NCBI GenBank assembly: GCA_009785885.1
Contig: WQUE01000229.1
Span: 1-20,985, forward strand
Direction: 5' to 3'
Origin: Actinomycetes bacterium
GTDB lineage: Bacteria; Actinomycetota; Actinomycetes; Propionibacteriales; Propionibacteriaceae
Length of the DNA stretch: 20,985 nucleotides
Positions 1 through 10,700 of this stretch are shown here, piece by piece (position 1 is the first letter of the stretch; every line of letters starts with the position of its first letter). The notes under the pieces were generated by a model, which worked only from the letters and a program-made list of their open reading frames with translations, was not told the origin of the DNA and did not search any database. The translations under genes were made by a program, and so were the position numbers.

Positions 1-383
1 CGCCCCATCGCCGCCAACTGCCGGAACCCCAGGCGCGGGTCGATCCGCTCGACGTCCACCCCGACCGGCGCATCCCCGGCGCCGACGAGCACGTACCGTC
101 CCGCATGCGACACGTTGAAGCAGAACCCCTCCCGCGCCGCGAGGCGGGGCTTGCCCTGCGGGTCGTACCCATACCGCACCTCACCAGGTGAAACACCGAA
201 CCACCGCCCGGCGAGCACGCGCACGAGCGCGTCCCCCAGCACGGCCCGGCGCACATCCTCGCCGAACCGGAACCGCCGCGCCGCGACCGCCCGCTCCGGC
301 GGGGCGGCCGCCAGCGCCCGCGACACCAGGTCGTCGTCGAGCCCGGGCTCGTCGATCGCGACCGCGACGAGCCTCACGCTCAC
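1..383 (-). CDS. Sfp-type 4'-phosphopantetheinyl transferase, 3' end cut by the window
   Basis: Transfers the phosphopantetheine arm of coenzyme A to the conserved serine of carrier domains, which the NRPSs upstream need to be active. I translated this frame directly. About 127 residues are visible before the left edge. They show RFRFGEDVRRAVLGDALVR (37-55), GKPRL (77-81), FNVSHAGRYVLV (89-100) and VGVDVE (107-112), which match the conserved blocks of Sfp/EntD-type enzymes; Asp110 and Glu112 would bind Mg2+. The later WxxKEA block lies outside the window. The start is taken as GTG at 383, which overlaps the NRPS-4 stop as GTGA; GTG at 377 is an in-frame alternative. Upstream GGGAGG (397-402) is rather far away, so coupling to NRPS-4 translation is likely. 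As last gene of the operon it probably serves this assembly line. The family call is firm; the full length is unknown. Confidence 0.9.
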   Translation of the reverse strand, partial: MSVRLVAVAIDEPGLDDDLVSRALAAAPPERAVAARRFRFGEDVRRAVLGDALVRVLAGRWFGVSPGEVRYGYDPQGKPRLAAREGFCFNVSHAGRYVLVGAGDAPVGVDVERIDPRLGFRQLAAMG

Positions 384-3300
384 GTTGCGGACGCCGCCTC
401 CCGCAGCGCCGCCAGCAGTGCCGCCTCCGAGCCCGGAGGGCACCGCACGCCCTCCAGCGTGATCCCCCGGGGCGTCGCGGCGACGTTGCAGAACAGGTGG
501 GCGTTTTGGGCGTCGGCGGCAAGATCCGGCGGCGCCTCCGGCGCGTACGGCTCCGGGGCGTACAGCAACAGCAGGTTCACCGCCTGCACACTCAACCGCT
601 CCAGCGGCAGGCTTTCCGCCAGCAGGGCGGACGCCCGCGGGAAACGCCTGGCCAACTCGGGATCGCCGAGCAGCGCGGCGGTGTTCACCCGGTGCGCCCG
701 GACGTACGCCATCACCCGCGCCCGCACGTCCCCGAACGACTCGCCCGGGCGCCACAGCAGGGGCACCAGGTCGATGAACTCCCCGATCGTGTCCGCGGCG
801 GAGATCCCCGTGTACGACCGCGCCGCGTTCACCACCAGAAGCGGCAGCGGCCCCGTCGGTGCGGTGAACCGCAACGCCGCCGCGACCACCGCCTCGGCCA
901 CGCCGGGCAACGCCCCCGGGCGGACGTTCTCCAGGGGCACCGTGAGGTTCGCGTACGCGTCGGCCGGCCAACCCGGACGCTCCCGCAACGCCCCGGCGAA
1001 CTCCTCCAGGCGCAGCGCCGCCACAAGATCGTCGTCGCCCACATCGGGGCCCTGGCGCATGACCGTGTCGAAGTCCTCCATCCGCGCACCGGGGCGAGCC
1101 ACGACGGACGGGTCCGCGTACGCCGCGCGCAGCCGCCTCGCCAGCAGTTCGTTCGAGAACGCGTCGTACACCAGGTGCGACACCGGCATCACCACGACGA
1201 ACCGGTCCGCCGCGGTGCGGGCCGCGAACACCCGGTGGGCCGCCAGGAAGGTGCCGCGGTACGCCTCCGGACGGGCGTACGCCGCCGCGGCCCGGCCCGA
1301 CAGCACCCGCAGCGCCCGGGCCTGCTCGTCGGGACGCACCCCCACCAGGTCGAGGACGGGCGCGTCCACGTCCGCGTCCGCCACGTCGCACCAGGCGCCC
1401 TCCCCGTCCAGCGTGATCGCGGTCGCCAGCGCCCGGGCGCCCGCCAGCAGCGCGCGCCACGCGGACGCGAACCGTCCCGGCTCGTACGCCGCCGCGACCT
1501 CCACCTGCCCCAGCGAGCCCAGCACGCCCAGCCGGGCGGACGCGGCCTGCGCGCACGTCAGCGGCCGGGCCGGCCCGAGTGCGGACGGGCGCGCCTGGGC
1601 GTCCAACCCGGGACGAAGCGCCTCCCAGGCGGCCTCGACGTCCGCCGGTGCGTCCCCCGCCGCCGCGGACAAGGCGGCGGGCGGCGCGGCCTCGGCCGCC
1701 CGCGCCCCGGCCACGATCGCCTCCACGGTGCGCCGGGAGAAGATGTCCGCGACGGTGACGTGCAACCCCACCCCGGCGAGGCGCGCGGCGATCGCCATGG
1801 CCTTCATCGAATCCCCGCCGGCCTCGAAGAAGTCCTCGTCCACGCCGAGCACACCCGTCCCGAGCGCCTCCGCGACGATGTCGCGGGCGGCCGCCTCCAG
1901 CCCGTCGCGCGGCGGCTTCACCGCGCGGGCGGCCGGCGCCTCGATGTCGGGCAGCGCCGAAAGATCGGGCTTGTCCGCGACGTTCAGCGGGATCGCCTCG
2001 ATCTGCCTGATGCGGGACGGCACCATGTGCGGCGGCAGCGCGTGGGCGCATCCGGCGCGCACGCGGGACAGATCCAGCGGTTCCTCACCGGTGACGTACG
2101 CGTACAGCGCCAGGTCGCCCGCCGGGTCGGGCCGGGCGGAGACGACCGCGTCCGTCACGCCCGGCAGCGCCCGCAGCGCCGCCTCGATGTCGGCCAGTTC
2201 GATGCGGAAACCGCGCACCTTCACCTGGCCGTCGCGGCGTCCCAGGTACACGACGTTTCCGTCCGGCGCCAGGCGCACCATGTCGCCGGTGCGGTACAGG
2301 CGTCCCGGCCGATGAGGATTCGGGACGAACCGCTCGGCGGTCAGGTCGTCCCGGTTCAGATAGCCGCGCGCCACCCCGGCCCCGCCGACGCACAGCTCGC
2401 CCGCCATCCCGATCCCGGCCAGGCGCAGCTCCGGGCCCCACAGCACGTACCCCTGGTCGCCCCGCAGCGGCTTGCCGATCGGCACCGGGTCGGGCACCGG
2501 CCCGCCCGGGTAACCCCAGGCGTGGCTGATCACCGTGATCTCGGTCGGCCCGTAGACGTTCATGTACGCCCCCTGCCGCGCCGCCCGCTCCACGATCTCC
2601 GGCGTCGAGGCGGTGCCCCCCGTCGCCAATGCCGGCACGGGCCCGAGCCGGCTCTGCCGGTAGTACGGCGGCGGCAGCACCATCCACGTGATGCCCTGCC
2701 GGGCGACGTACGCGGCGAACCGGTCGACATCGAGGATCACGTCCTGATCGACGAGCACCACCTCCGCCCCGTTCAGCAGCGGGCCGAACGTCTCCATGAT
2801 CGACACGTCGAACGCGCACCCCCCGAACTGGAGCACCCGCGCCGTCTTCCCGATCAGGTCCCCCATGAAAACGCCCAGGTTCACCAGGCTGTGGTGCTCG
2901 ATCAGCACACCCTTCGGCTGCCCGGTGGTGCCGGACGTGTAGATGCAGTACGCAACATCTTCCGGGCCGGCGGCCAGGGCCGGCGGGGAACCGTCCGGAT
3001 CGAGGACGAGGTCGTCCCGCACGTCCAGCGTCGGCCATTCGCCCACGTCCGGCGGGGTTTCCGGGCCGCACACCAGGACGAGGACGGCCCCCGAGTCCTC
3101 CAGCATGAACCGGGCGCGTTCCCCGGGCGTCTTCAGATCGATCGGGAGGTACGCGCCGCCCGCCTTCATGGTCGCGAGCATCGCGGTGACCCACACCGGC
3201 GTCCGCACACCCCACACGGCGACGAACCGTCCCGGCCCCACGCCGCGGCCCTGGAGCGTACGGGCCAGGCGGTTGGAGCGCACGTCCAGCTCCGCGTACG

Positions 3301-4759
3301 TCACCGTCTCGTCGCCCCGGCGCAGCGCGACCGCGTCCGGACGCTCCCGCACGATGTCGGCGAACACCTCCACCGCCGTGCGTCCGGACGGTGGGGTCAC
3401 CTCCCCGCACAGGTCCGACAGGATATGGACACGCTCGGCCTCGTCCACCATCGGCAGCGCGGCGACCGGGCCGTCCAGGCCCGGCGCGATCCCGCCGAGC
3501 GCCAGCCGGTAGCGCCGCAGCAGCAACTCCATGTCGTCCCGCCCGTAGCGGGCCGGATCGTACAGCGCGTCGGCGCGGATCGCCCGGTCCGCACTGCACC
3601 GGATCGACACCGGGTACGTCGTCTGCTCCCGGCCCTGCCGCAGCGTCAGCTCGACGCCCGGCAGCGGCACCGGCGGGGCGTCCCCCGCGAAGTAGTTCTC
3701 GAACGCGAACACCGTCTCGAACACCCCCGCCTTGCCCCAGGGCGCCTGGATGTCGCTCAGCGCGGCCAGCGCGTGCCGGCCGGTGTCCAGCGACTGCGTC
3801 TGCTGATCGGCCAGCAGCGCCCGGACCGTCATGTCCGGCGCCGTCCGCACCCGCACCGGCAGCGTGTTGATGAACAGGCCCGGCACACGCTCCACCCCCA
3901 CCAGCGGCACGTCGCGCCCCGACACGACCGTGCCGAAGACCGCGTCGTCCACGTCGTGGTACCGCTGCAACACCAGCCCCCACGTGGCCGCCAGCACCGT
4001 CGCGACCGTCACGCCGCACGACGCCGCGGCAGCCGTGAGCCGGGCGGTCTCGTCCTCGTCCAGGGACGTGCGCGCGACGGCAACCCCGCCCGCACCCGGC
4101 TCGGGGGGATACACGGCGGGCACGCCGAGTGGCGCCTCGTAGCCCGCCAGCAGGCCGCGCCAGTACGCCAGGTCGGCGGTCGTGTCCTGGGTGTCGCGCC
4201 AGCGGAGGTAGTCCCGGTACCGCAGCGCGGCGGCGCACTGCGCCCGGGCGGCCGCCGCGAGCGCATCGGGGGACTCGCCGCGCAGCAGCGCCGAGCATGC
4301 CGCCACGAAATCCCCGATGATGATCGGCAGGCTCCAGCCGTCCAGGATGATGTGATGCGCGGTCACGATCAGCGCCCCCGCCGCGGGGGCGTGGCGCACG
4401 TACGTCACCCGGAACAGCGGATCGCGCTCCAGGTCGAAGCCGGCGGCGACGTCCCGTGCCTCGATCGCGGCCAGCTCCGGCTCGCCGGCCTCGATCACCG
4501 CGAAGCCGGGCACCCGGCCCGCCAGCAGCACCTGCCGCGGCGTGCCGCTGGAGCGGGGGACGGTGAACGCCGTCCGCAGCACGTCGTGCCGCTGCGCCAC
4601 CACGGCGAGCGCGTCCCGGACCGCGTCCGGCGGCAGCACGCCCGCGACGGAAAACGTCTGCTGCAGCACGTACGCCCCGCTGTGCGGGGCCGCCAGCTGG
4701 TGGTACAGCATGCCGCGTTGCAGCGGCGTCAGGTTGTGGATGTCCTCGACGATCGGCAT
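380..4759 (-). CDS. NRPS-4: C-A-T-terminal C-like (final module and release)
   Basis: Final elongation and release subunit, 1459 residues. Domains: C (about 8-440, HHIILDG at 135-141); A (about 460-937, YTSGTTGQPKG from 607, Asp651, YRTGD from 822); T (about 950-1020, GGDSM with Ser984); terminal C-like domain (about 1060-1455, SHLVYDAFS at 1194-1202). The N-terminus (MPIVEDIHNLTPLQRGMLYH) has the form of an acceptor docking segment plus a D-donor C domain, fitting the E domain that ends NRPS-3. The A10 motif is unusual: PLNVADK instead of PLTxNGK, though Lys930 is kept. No thioesterase GxSxG or reductase domain follows, so the last C-like domain is the only release candidate. The ATG at 4759 is preceded by GGAG at 4769-4772, 13 bases after the NRPS-3 stop. 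Confidence 0.95.
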   Translation of the reverse strand: MPIVEDIHNLTPLQRGMLYHQLAAPHSGAYVLQQTFSVAGVLPPDAVRDALAVVAQRHDVLRTAFTVPRSSGTPRQVLLAGRVPGFAVIEAGEPELAAIEARDVAAGFDLERDPLFRVTYVRHAPAAGALIVTAHHIILDGWSLPIIIGDFVAACSALLRGESPDALAAAARAQCAAALRYRDYLRWRDTQDTTADLAYWRGLLAGYEAPLGVPAVYPPEPGAGGVAVARTSLDEDETARLTAAAASCGVTVATVLAATWGLVLQRYHDVDDAVFGTVVSGRDVPLVGVERVPGLFINTLPVRVRTAPDMTVRALLADQQTQSLDTGRHALAALSDIQAPWGKAGVFETVFAFENYFAGDAPPVPLPGVELTLRQGREQTTYPVSIRCSADRAIRADALYDPARYGRDDMELLLRRYRLALGGIAPGLDGPVAALPMVDEAERVHILSDLCGEVTPPSGRTAVEVFADIVRERPDAVALRRGDETVTYAELDVRSNRLARTLQGRGVGPGRFVAVWGVRTPVWVTAMLATMKAGGAYLPIDLKTPGERARFMLEDSGAVLVLVCGPETPPDVGEWPTLDVRDDLVLDPDGSPPALAAGPEDVAYCIYTSGTTGQPKGVLIEHHSLVNLGVFMGDLIGKTARVLQFGGCAFDVSIMETFGPLLNGAEVVLVDQDVILDVDRFAAYVARQGITWMVLPPPYYRQSRLGPVPALATGGTASTPEIVERAARQGAYMNVYGPTEITVISHAWGYPGGPVPDPVPIGKPLRGDQGYVLWGPELRLAGIGMAGELCVGGAGVARGYLNRDDLTAERFVPNPHRPGRLYRTGDMVRLAPDGNVVYLGRRDGQVKVRGFRIELADIEAALRALPGVTDAVVSARPDPAGDLALYAYVTGEEPLDLSRVRAGCAHALPPHMVPSRIRQIEAIPLNVADKPDLSALPDIEAPAARAVKPPRDGLEAAARDIVAEALGTGVLGVDEDFFEAGGDSMKAMAIAARLAGVGLHVTVADIFSRRTVEAIVAGARAAEAAPPAALSAAAGDAPADVEAAWEALRPGLDAQARPSALGPARPLTCAQAASARLGVLGSLGQVEVAAAYEPGRFASAWRALLAGARALATAITLDGEGAWCDVADADVDAPVLDLVGVRPDEQARALRVLSGRAAAAYARPEAYRGTFLAAHRVFAARTAADRFVVVMPVSHLVYDAFSNELLARRLRAAYADPSVVARPGARMEDFDTVMRQGPDVGDDDLVAALRLEEFAGALRERPGWPADAYANLTVPLENVRPGALPGVAEAVVAAALRFTAPTGPLPLLVVNAARSYTGISAADTIGEFIDLVPLLWRPGESFGDVRARVMAYVRAHRVNTAALLGDPELARRFPRASALLAESLPLERLSVQAVNLLLLYAPEPYAPEAPPDLAADAQNAHLFCNVAATPRGITLEGVRCPPGSEAALLAALREAASAT
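395..1582 (-). other. Terminal condensation-like (CT) domain of NRPS-4
   Basis: About 395 residues with the C-domain layout (IGEFIDLVPLLW from 1325 corresponds to the GxFVNTLPLR region) but low resemblance to the other C domains here. The active site reads SHLVYDAFS (1194-1202): His1195 and Asp1199 of HHxxxDG are kept, the first His is Ser and the Gly is Ala. It ends at the protein C-terminus. SHxxxDxxS is the form I recall from fungal terminal C domains that cyclize and release peptides; cyclizing release is inferred from this and from the absence of a thioesterase. Confidence 0.78.
1949..3382 (-). other. Adenylation domain of NRPS-4
   Basis: Pocket residues read D-V-M-V-A-G-V-V-I-K (FDVSIMETF, ITWMVLPPPYY, LATGGT, NVYGPTEITVI). 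I do not recognise the code; the lining looks small and hydrophobic. The A10 loop reads NVADK instead of NGK; the catalytic Lys930 remains. This domain looks less like the other A domains here than they look like each other. Confidence 0.75.
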
Positions 4760-4768
4760 GGCGGGGGT

Positions 4769-4772
4769 CTCC
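4769..4772 (-). promoter_or_regulatory. Ribosome binding site of NRPS-4
   Basis: GGAG directly after the NRPS-3 TGA and 9 bases before ATG at 4759, in the only untranslated gap of notable size (13 bases) in the window. Confidence 0.75.
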
Positions 4773-7700
4773 TCACTCGAACAGGGATGCGATCTCGTCG
4801 GCCTCGGCCGCGCTCACTCCGGGCGCGGCCAGGCGCGGGGCGGCGGCGCAGTGGGCCACGACCTCGGTCAGGGCCGTCTCGTACGCCCGGGCGAACGCCT
4901 GGACGTCGGCCTCGTGCCACAGGGCCGTGTCGTACGTCACGTCGAACGTCAACACGCCGCCCGCGATGCTCCCGTTCATGGATACGGCGTTCGGCAGGCG
5001 GTTCTCCGGGGCGATCGTCGCGCCGGCCGGCCAGGGGGACGGGGTCAGCGGTCCCGTCTGCTCGGCGTCGGCCTGCCCGAGGTAGTTGAACACCCACCCC
5101 GGGTGCGGTGCCCCCACCCCGTGGAGCAGCCCGTACCCGAGGCCGCCGTGCGGCACCCCGTGCAGCACCTCCCGGGTCGCGGCCAGGACGTCGCCCGCGT
5201 CGCCCCGCGTCGGCAGCACCACCGGGTACCAGCTGGTGAACCAGCCGACCGTCCGGTCGACCGCGACCGTCCGCGTCCACGGCTCGCGTCCGTGACCCTC
5301 CACCTCGAACCCCACCTGCGCCTGACCGCTCCACCGGCCGGCCGCGAGGGCGAACGCCGCGAGCAGCACCTGGTCCACCTCGTACGCGCCGGTGCCGCGC
5401 AGCAGCCCGGCGGTCACGTCGGCGGTGGCGCGGATCGCCGTCCGGGCGTAGCCGGCCGCCCCGGGTGCGGGGGCCCGCGACGGGCGCAGGTCGTGCGTCT
5501 GCGCCTGCCCGGCCGTCGTCCGCCAGTAGTCGTCCTCCGCCGCCGCGGCGCCGCTCGTCACGATCTCCTCCAGCAGCAGGGCCCAATCCCGGAACGAGGC
5601 GGTCTTGTCGGGCAGGCGCGGCGTCGCGCCGGCGCGCGCCTGGGCGTAGGCGTTCGCCAGGTCCTCGGCGAGGATCCGCCAGGACACGCCGTCCACCACC
5701 AGGTGGTGGATCGCGAGCAGCAGGTGGTCGCCGTCGTCGGTGCGGTGCCGGCACGCGGCCAGCAGCGGCCCCGTCTCCAGGTCGAAGGAGGCCTGGATGG
5801 CATCGTTGAACGCCCCCACCTGGACCGGGTCGACCCTCCGTCCACGCGTGTCGATGCTGGTCAATGCATACAGTGGCCCCTCGTCCACCGCGCGCACACG
5901 CTGCACCCCGCCCGGGTAGCACGCGCGCAGCATGTCGTGGTGGCGGGCGAGCGCGGCGAGCGCCTCGCCCAGCGCCGCCTCGTCCAACGGTTCGGACGAG
6001 CGCAGGAACACCGCCTGGTTGAAGTGCCCCGGGCGGGCGTGGCCCGCCGCGAAGAACGCCCGCTGGATCGGCGTCAGCGGCACCTCGCCCGTGACCGGTT
6101 CGTTGGAGGCGGCCGCCGCGGGCGCCCCGGTCAGCCCGGCGGCGATGCGCCGGAGCGTGCGGGCCGTGATGATGTCCCGCACCGTCGTCCCGTAGCCCGC
6201 CTCCCGCAGCCGCGACACCATGCGGATCGCCTTGATGGAGTCCCCGCCGAGGGCGAAGAAGTCGGCGTCCGCATGCACGCCGGCGTCGTCGTCGCCGTCG
6301 CGCGCCCCGAGGATCGCCTCGAAGCAGGCGGCGACCGCCAGTTCCGCCGCGCCGGCCGGTGCGACGTGCGGCCCGGCGTTCGGCGCCACGACGATGGGCA
6401 GCGCCGCCTTGTCCACCTTGCCGCTCGTGTTGTGCGGCAGCGCCCCGAGCACCACCAGTTGGTCCGGCACCATGTAGGCCGGCAGGTGCCGCGCGAGGCC
6501 GGCCAGCAGCGTGTCGGAGTCGGAACCCTCGGCCGCCACATACCCGCACAGGGCGGCCTCGCCGTCGCCGGCCGTCCGGACGACGACAGCCGCCTCGCGG
6601 ACACCGGGCAACCCGGCAAGCGTCGCCTCGATCTCGCCCAACTCGATACGGTAGCCGCGGATCTTCACCTGGTCGTCGGTGCGCCCGAGGAACTCCAGGT
6701 TGCCGTCTTGGAGCCACCGGGCCACATCCCCGGTCCGGTAGAGACGACCCTCGCCATAGGGATTGTCGATGAACCGCTCCGCCGTCAACTCGGGACGGTT
6801 CAGGTAGCCGCGTGCCACACCCGCCCCGCCGACGCACAGCTCCCCGGGGACGCCGACCGGGCACGGCTCCAGCCCGTCCAGCACGTACACGCTCACCCCG
6901 GGCAGGGGCCGCCCGATCGGGACGACGTCCGGAACCGGCTCGCCGGGCGTGTGCCCCCAGCTACTCGCCGCAACCGTCGTCTCGGTCGGCCCGTAGCCGT
7001 TCACGTACCGGCCGCACTCGCGAGCGCACTCCACCACCGCCGGCGTGGCCGCGCTGGCAGCCGTGATCAGCAGGCGCAGCCCGGACGGTCCGGTGGCCAG
7101 GGCCAACGCCGGCGGCAGCGTCGCGACGGTGCACGAGCGGAGCCCGTCCCGGAGCCCGTCCGGATCCCAGGCCCCGTCGTGCGGCAGCATTCGCAGCGTC
7201 GCGCCGCCGCTCAGCGCCATCGTCATGTCCCACACGGATGCGTCGAACGCGGGACTCGCGAACTGCAGGATCGTGTCGGCGGGCGTGATCCGCAGGTCGC
7301 CGGAGTAGTACCGGACCAGGTTCACCAGCCCCCGGTGCTCCAGCAGGACACCCTTGGGGACGCCCGTCGTGCCGGACGTGTAGATGCAGTACGCCAGATC
7401 CGCCGCACCCGGCGCGGGCAGGTCGACCCGTGCGGCGGCGCCGGCCTCCGCCACGAGCGCGGCGACGTCCAGCACCGGCACGTCCGCGTCGCAGGGCAGG
7501 GGCGCGTCGGCGAGGCACACGGCGGTGACCCCGGCGTCCCGGAGGATGAACGCCGCCCGCTCGGGCGGCGTCGACGCGTCGAGGGGAACGAACGCGGCCC
7601 CGGCCATCATGATGCCGAGCGCGGCCGTGACGTGCCCGAAGCCGGCCCCGGCGACGATCCCGACCAGGTCGCCGCGCCGCACACCGGCGTCCACCAGCCA

Positions 7701-10700
7701 CGCCGCCACGGCGCCCGCCCGGGCCTGCAGGCCGGCGTACGTCAGGCGGTCGTCGTCCAGCGCCAGCGCCACCCGGTCCGGACCCGCCGCGACCTGCGCC
7801 TCGAACAGCGTGACGAAACTGTCCTGTTCGGCGATGGGCGCGAGATCCCCGGCCCCGGAGAACTCCTCCAGGATGAGACGCCGCTCCGCCTCGTCCATCA
7901 GGGGGAGGTCCGCCAGGGCTGTCCCCGGCGCCTCGACGGCCGCCGCGAGCAGCCGGAGGTACGCGCCCATCATCCGCTCGGCCGTGTCGCGGCGGAACAG
8001 CGCGGACGCATACAGCAGGTCGACCGCGTAGGTCTCACCCGCCTCCGCGATGTTCCAGGTGAGGTCGAAACGGGCCGGGGTCTCGGTCGAGACGGTGCGC
8101 ACCAGGTCCAGCCCCGTGAACGCAACCACCGGCGGCTCGTTGTTCTGCAACGCCAGCATCACGTCGAACAGGGGATTGCGGGCGAGGTCGCGCCGCAGCC
8201 AGGCGACGTCGTCGACGAGGTCCTCGAACGGGTAGTCCTGGTTCTCCAGCGCGGCCAGCGTGACCTGTGTCACCTCGTCCAACAGCTCGGCGAACGTCGT
8301 GCGCGGCGCGGGGTGGGCGCGCAGCGCCAGCGTGTTCACGAACATCCCGACCGCACCCTCGGCGCCCGGGGTGGTCCGTCCCGACACCGGGCTGCCGATC
8401 GTGACGTCCGACTGCCGGGTGTACGCGCGCAACAGCGCCATCTGGGCGGCCAGGAAGACCATGTACGGCGTGCCGCGGTGGGCGCGGGCGAGCGCCTCGA
8501 CGCCGCGCCGGACGGACGCGGGCACGACCCCGGCGACCGCCCCGCCCGCGAACTGCTGCCGGACACCCCGGGGGGTATCGAGCGGCAGATCGCCCGGCGG
8601 AGTCTCACGTGCGAAAACGCCATTCCAGTAGGCCTTTTGTGCCGACAGGTCGCGTGTGCGGGCCTGTTCGCTCCACGTGGCGTACTGCGGGGCCGCACCG
8701 AGGGCGTCCGGGCCGTCGTCGTAGAACGCGGCGAGGTCCTCCATCAGCACCGCCACCGAGGCGCCGTCGGCGATGATGTGGTGGAAGTCGACGAGCACGA
8801 TCGTCCGTCCGGCCCCGCTCGCCGCGCACACCCGCATCAGCGGGGCGCGCGCCAGGTCGAAGGGCCGGACGAAACCGGCCAACAGCGACTCGGCCGTGTC
8901 GTCGTCCCTCAGCCGGCGACGCTCCAGCGGGAGCGTCACCTCCCCGGGCGGGAGGACGACCTGCACCGGCAGGTCGCCCTCGCCGACGCGGAAGCAGGTG
9001 CGCAGCGCCCCGTGGCGCCGCGTCAGCGCCCCCAGCGCGGCCTCCAGCCGGTCCGCGTCCACCTCGCCGGTGAGTTCCAACGCCATGGGGGTGTTGTACG
9101 CGGTGCCGAGGTCGTCGATCTGGCACACCGCGAACAGGCGCCGCTGCGGGCTCGACATCGGGTGGACGCCCGCCCGGGACGCCGGGTCCGGGGCCGCCGC
9201 CGGGACGGGCGTCGCGACGGCAGGCTCCGGCGTGGACGTCGGACGCCTGCCCCGCGCCCGGGCGTCGCGCAACACCTGGGCGAGCCCCTCGATGGTCGGT
9301 GAGGTGAACCAGGCGCGCACGGGCACACGCACGCCGGAGCGGGCCTGGAGGAACGTGGTGCCGCGCTGCGCCCGCAACGAGTGGCCGCCCAAGGCCAGGA
9401 AATCCTCGCGCACGCCGATGGGTCGCGACAGGCCGAGCACGTGCTGGAAGGCGGCCTCGACGAGGACCTCGTCGTCGTCCCGCGGCGCGATGAACTCACC
9501 GGCATCCGCCGGGGCCGCGGCCCGCACCGCCGGGCGGGCCCGGCCGTCGATCGCCGCCTGCTCGGCGGGGGGGAGGAACTCGCACGCCGACACGAGGGCG
9601 TGCGGGGACGCCGTCATCTGGTCCAGCAGGCCCACCAGTCGCCCGGCGAGCCGCTCCACACCGGTGCGCCCGTACGCCTCGTTGTACATCAGGTTCAGGT
9701 GCAGGTGCTCGTCCTGCCAGGCCTTGAACGAGAACGGGTAGCCGAGGACCTCCTCGCCGTACTCCATCGTCACCTGGGCGCCCAGGAACTCGCGGCTGTC
9801 CGCGTCGACCTGGGCGTGATTCTCGAACGTGAACAGGGACGAGATCAAGGCGCGGCCAAGCGGGCTGGTCTGCTGCACATCCGCCAGGGTGGCGGACACG
9901 TGCTCGTTGCTTTCCAGGCCCTGGCGGTGCAGCGCCCGCAGCAGATCGGCGACCGTGTCGGACGCCCCCACCCGCACGCGCACCGGGATCGTGTTGACGA
10001 ACAGGCCGACGACCGTGCCGATGCCGCGCAGCGGAGCGTTCCGTCCCGACACGGCCTCGCCGAACACCGCATCGCGGGCGGGCCCGTAGCGTCCCAGCGC
10101 CACCCCCCACGCCGCCTCCAGCAGCGCGTTCACCGTGACGTCGAGCGACGCCGCGACGACCGCCATGCGGGCGCTGAGCTCGTCGGGCACGGTCACTCTC
10201 ACCGTTCCCGGCCCGGGCTCCCCGTCGGTGTCCGGCGGGGGACAGACGGGCTCGTCGTATCCGGCCAGCAGGTCCCGCCAATAGTCGAGCCGCGGATCCT
10301 GCGATTCGACCCAGGCGACGAAGTCGCCGTACGACACCTGGCCCGGACGCCGCCACGCGGGCGAGTCGGCCAACACCGCCGGGTCGGCACCCGACAGGTC
10401 GGTGTAGGCGCGGGCGAAGTCGGCGATGATCGTCTCCAGGGACCAACCGTCCATGATGATGTGGTGCATCGTCAGCACCAGGGCACACCCGGACGGCAGG
10501 AACACCAGGCCGATGCGCCACAGCGGATCCCGCTCCAGGTCGAAGCCGCGTGACACATCCGCGTCGCGCAGGCGTGCCAGCTGCGCCTCGGCGTCGTCCG
10601 CCGCACGCCAGTCGTACACGGTGAACCCCGGGTTGCGTTTCTTCAGGACGACCTGCCGGGGCACCTCCACCTGCCGGTACAGGATCAGGGTCCGCAGCGC

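Noticed and set aside
380..1582. Thioesterase or reductase release domain at the end of NRPS-4
   Set aside because: No GxSxG with an alpha/beta-hydrolase pattern and no nucleotide-binding GxxGxxG pattern; the segment aligns with a C-domain layout.
188..5089. Very long plus-strand open frames (188-5089, 4542-9302, 10873-13779, 15621-20021)
   Set aside because: They lie antisense to NRPS genes, are Arg/His/Pro/Gly-rich with no recognisable domain, and arise from the high G+C content opposite real coding frames.
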